A stretch of DNA of 8,358 bases from Thermodesulfobacteriota bacterium. Lineage in GTDB: Bacteria; Desulfobacterota; QYQD01. Of the stretch, positions 7,301 through 8,358 are shown piece after piece (the first letter of the stretch is position 1; each line of letters opens with the position of its first letter). The position numbers and the translations under genes are program-made. The stretch is from positions 1 through 8,358 of the forward strand of contig JASEGX010000008.1 in assembly GCA_030017815.1 (NCBI GenBank). The letters run 5' to 3'. A model generated the notes under the pieces. It was not told the DNA's origin and did no database searches. It was given only the letters and a program-made list of their open reading frames with translations.

Positions 7301-7332
7301 ATCAGCGGGCAGGCCGCCCTAGATCTGCTGAT
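7301..7332. repeat. Bulged stem-loop just after the HDOD gene
   Basis: Outer arms ATCAGC (7301-7306) and GCTGAT (7327-7332) and inner arms GGGC (7307-7310) and GCCC (7316-7319) pair perfectly, with loop AGGCC and a seven-base bulge on the right. It starts four bases after the stop codon. It could protect the mRNA 3' end or be a decayed terminator, but there is no T-run. Confidence 0.4.
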
Positions 7333-7373
7333 ACGTATTGGCCTATCCTGTATCCACCATCAAAAAAATTAAA

Positions 7374-7414
7374 AACCCTGTTGGCCCTGATAAATCAGGG
7401 TGATAGATGGGGTT
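7374..7414. repeat. Stem-loop CCCTGA-TAAA-TCAGGG with outer AACCC/GGGTT arms
   Basis: The inner 6-bp perfect stem (7385-7390 with 7395-7400) has a four-base loop TAAA; a second pair of arms, AACCC (7374-7378) and GGGTT (7410-7414), encloses it with unequal bulges. No T-run follows on either side that would make a standard terminator. Function unknown. Confidence 0.4.
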
Positions 7415-7441
7415 GAGCTAACCAAGCCTGTCACCGCACCA

Positions 7442-7511
7442 GTCGCGGCTGGAAGCCGCTCCTACGGATAGGGGATCGTTCTCTCCGTAGGAGCAGCATC
7501 CCTGCTGCGAC
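7442..7511. repeat. REPIN-like pair of inverted REP sequences with GTAG ends
   Basis: Two REP-type palindromes lie in opposite orientation. Read on the - strand, 7465-7442 begins GTAGGAG and contains the perfect hairpin GCGGCT-TCC-AGCCGC. Read on the + strand, 7487-7511 begins GTAGGAG and contains GCAGCA-TCCC-TGCTGC. Their facing ends form a perfect 11-bp inverted repeat, GCTCCTACGGA (7458-7468) and TCCGTAGGAGC (7484-7494), and both outer ends read GTCGC on their own strand (7442-7446; complement of 7507-7511). The 5' GTAG plus a GC-rich imperfect palindrome is the hallmark of REP sequences mobilised by RAYT (REP-associated tyrosine transposase) proteins. No RAYT gene is in the window, so this would be a non-autonomous copy. 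Confidence 0.72.
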
Positions 7512-7555
7512 ACAGAGCGGGTTATTAGGCGGGGGATTTGGGCCATCAATAACGA

Positions 7556-7583
7556 TTGACAATAAATATCTTCGTGCTATTAT
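7556..7583 (+). promoter_or_regulatory. Sigma-70 promoter of nikR with overlapping dyad
   Basis: TTGACA (7556-7561) is a perfect -35 box; TATTAT (7578-7583) is a good -10 box, 16 bases away and preceded by TGC (7575-7577), an extended -10 feature. Transcription would start near 7590, about 24 bases before the ATG. The arms ATAAATA (7562-7568) and TATTTAT (7581-7587) form a perfect 7-bp dyad separated by 12 bases, covering the spacer and the -10 box, where a repressor would block polymerase. NikR proteins commonly bind dyads, and autoregulation is known in some species. The dyad does not match the GTATGA-N16-TCATAC site of E. coli NikR, so the operator role is speculative. Confidence 0.6.
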
Positions 7584-7613
7584 TTATAAAATTTGTGATA
7601 CGGAGATCCGAAT

Positions 7614-8039
7614 ATGAGCGACATCGTCCGTTTTGGAATATCCATTCCGGCCGATCTGATTGCCTCCTTCGATCAATTTACAGCGGAACGTCATTATACA
7701 AACCGTTCCGAGGCCATCCGCGACCTGATCCGTGACAAACTAGTAAAACGGGAATGGGATGCGAAGATCAAAGGCAAAAAGGTAATCGGAACCATCACGT
7801 CTGTCTATGACCACCATAAGCGGGAATTACTGAATAAACTGACAGACCTGCAACATGATTTCCATGAACATATCATCTCGTCACAACATATTCATCTCGA
7901 CCACCACAACTGCCTGGAGGTTATTATAGTGCGTGGCGAGTCGGAAAAGGTGCGTCAACTGGCGGACAAAATCAATGCCCTTAAGGGCATCAAACATAGC
8001 AGGTTAACCATGACTACATCCGGCCTGGATATTAAATAA
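7614..8039 (+). CDS. nikR: Nickel-responsive ribbon-helix-helix regulator NikR
   Basis: Cytoplasmic DNA-binding protein that senses Ni2+ and controls nickel uptake or nickel-enzyme genes. The 141 residues are normal for the family. The N-terminal ribbon-helix-helix (about 3-45) has strand IVRFGISIP and helices including YTNRSEAIRDLIRDKL; the C-terminal ACT-like domain (about 55-135) binds the metal. The high-affinity Ni2+ ligands of E. coli NikR (His76, His87, His89, Cys95) line up without gaps on His81, His92, His94 and Cys100, in H-x10-H-x-H-x5-C spacing, so nickel binding is expected to be intact. The ATG at 7614 follows GGAG (7602-7605) at an eight-base gap and lies downstream of a strong promoter. 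No nickel transporter, hydrogenase or urease gene is in the window, so the targets are unknown. The closely following ferredoxin may be co-transcribed. Confidence 0.95.
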   Translation: MSDIVRFGISIPADLIASFDQFTAERHYTNRSEAIRDLIRDKLVKREWDAKIKGKKVIGTITSVYDHHKRELLNKLTDLQHDFHEHIISSQHIHLDHHNCLEVIIVRGESEKVRQLADKINALKGIKHSRLTMTTSGLDIK

Positions 8040-8100
8040 CAATCCTCTCAGGCAGCCTTTTGTGTGCTAATCCAGGTGTACCCCGGCGTATCAAAACCAA

Positions 8101-8107
8101 AAGGAGG
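8101..8107 (+). promoter_or_regulatory. Strong ribosome binding site that fixes the ferredoxin start
   Basis: AAGGAGG is close to a perfect anti-16S match. It lies six bases before the ATG at 8114 and only three before the ATG at 8111, which favours 8114. It also rules out the in-frame ATG at 8060, which is upstream of this site. Confidence 0.8.
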
Positions 8108-8113
8108 TCAATG

Positions 8114-8308
8114 ATGGCTAAGGAATTTTACATTGTGGCCGAGGACTGCCTGGCCTGCGGATCATGTGCAGAGCTTTGCCCGGAGTGCTTCCGTTTTGAA
8201 GAAGGGGTTATGGAACATGCAGAGGTAATCAGTTTTGACTGCCCCGAGGAAAAGGTCCAGGAGGCCATGGATAATTGCCCGGGCCAGTGCATCTTCTGGA
8301 AAGAATAA
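8114..8308 (+). CDS. Small ferredoxin, single [4Fe-4S] cluster, Desulfovibrio type
   Basis: Soluble low-potential electron carrier of 64 residues. The sequence opens MAKEFYIVAEDCLACGSC and ends AMDNCPGQCIFWKE, very like single-cluster Desulfovibrio ferredoxins such as D. africanus ferredoxin I (comparison from memory). Expected cluster ligands are Cys12, Cys15, Cys18 (C-x2-C-x2-C) and Cys55 (CP). Four further cysteines (22, 25, 43, 59) are present. Cys22 matches the position of the non-ligand Cys18 of D. gigas ferredoxin, which there forms a disulfide; Cys59 occurs in other family members. A second complete C-x2-C-x2-C motif is absent, so a second cluster is not expected. Start 8114 was chosen over 8111 for ribosome-site spacing. 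It follows nikR by 74 bases with no visible terminator and precedes the next start by 14 bases, so an operon with the next gene is likely. The redox partner is unknown. Confidence 0.92.
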   Translation: MAKEFYIVAEDCLACGSCAELCPECFRFEEGVMEHAEVISFDCPEEKVQEAMDNCPGQCIFWKE

Positions 8309-8322
8309 ATTAGGAGGCCCCC

Positions 8323-8358
8323 ATGAGATTAACGCACCAAAAACGGCTCCATAGACTG
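8323..8358 (+). CDS. Start of an unidentified gene (cut by the window end)
   Basis: An ATG at 8323 is preceded by AGGAGG (8312-8317) at a five-base gap and opens a frame of 12 codons (MRLTHQKRLHRL) that runs to the last base. The basic, unstructured-looking start gives no clue to function. The gap to the ferredoxin stop is only 14 bases, which suggests co-transcription. Confidence 0.6.
   Translation, partial: MRLTHQKRLHRL

Larger units (their letters stand above)
7298..7613. other. 316-base intergenic region upstream of nikR
   Basis: No open reading frame worth calling is present. From left to right it holds a bulged hairpin directly after the HDOD stop codon (7301-7332), an AT-rich stretch, a second hairpin (7374-7414), a REPIN-like inverted pair (7442-7511), a spaced dyad GTTATT/AATAAC (7521-7526 and 7548-7553), and the nikR promoter (7556-7583). 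Neither hairpin is followed by a T-run, so no rho-independent terminator is claimed. Confidence 0.6.

Noticed and set aside
7385..7400. Terminator for the HDOD gene
   Set aside because: The stem-loop is perfect, but it is followed by TGATAG rather than a T-run and lies almost 90 bases past the stop codon.
7442..7511. CRISPR repeat-spacer unit
   Set aside because: Only two copies, in inverted not direct orientation, with no regular spacers and no cas genes.
7298..7613. Frameshifted HATPase remnant after the HDOD-PAS-HisKA gene
   Set aside because: No N-box or glycine-box wording was seen in the forward frames; the gap is filled with hairpins, a REPIN-like pair and a promoter, and the protein ends in a family-like tail.
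8060..8113. Longer ferredoxin starting at ATG 8060
   Set aside because: The extra residues (MCANPGVPRRIK...) do not fit the family, and the strong AAGGAGG at 8101-8107 would lie inside the coding region. The family start MAKEFY is at 8114.

Overview
The window is an ordinary-looking stretch of a bacterial chromosome, probably from a Desulfobacterota/Deltaproteobacteria-type anaerobe. Three things point there: sigma-54 two-component regulators next to multi-PAS kinases, an HDOD-PAS protein ending in a lone histidine-kinase dimerisation domain with an ITRY...GG.KIVDI tail, and a small Desulfovibrio-type ferredoxin beside a NikR nickel regulator. This placement is an inference from gene content and protein wording. 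All genes are on the + strand. No rRNA, tRNA, CRISPR array, transposase or prophage gene was seen.

Layout. (1) 2-1609: 3' part of a multi-PAS hybrid histidine kinase with a C-terminal receiver; it begins before the window. (2) 1610-1861: gap with two dispersed-repeat-like hairpins. (3) 1862-3223: NtrC-family sigma-54 response regulator. (4) 3224-3412: gap with an 89-base terminal-inverted-repeat element. (5) 3413-5365: full-length transketolase starting at GTG. (6) 5366-5614: gap with a perfect 16-base palindrome. (7) 5615-7297: HDOD-PAS protein with a kinase H-box but no ATPase domain. (8) 7298-7613: a 316-base gap with hairpins, a REPIN-like pair of inverted REP sequences and a good sigma-70 promoter. 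(9) 7614-8039: NikR. (10) 8114-8308: single-cluster ferredoxin. (11) 8323-8358: the first 12 codons of a gene running out of the window.

How the genes may work together. The hybrid kinase and the NtrC-type regulator look like a sensor/effector pair that would switch on sigma-54 promoters elsewhere; the signal and targets cannot be read from here. The HDOD-PAS-DHp protein two genes downstream has a phosphorylatable-type histidine and no ATP-binding domain, so it could be a phosphotransfer or docking partner in the same relay (inference). The transketolase looks like a stand-alone housekeeping gene of sugar-phosphate metabolism. NikR, ferredoxin and the partial gene are tightly spaced after one promoter and may form a nickel-responsive transcription unit.

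No clearly new system is evident. The best candidates for a second look are the ATPase-less kinase domain, the cysteine-bearing PAS domain of the hybrid kinase, the palindrome-rich gaps (a different structured element in each of the four long ones), and the nikR promoter dyad.
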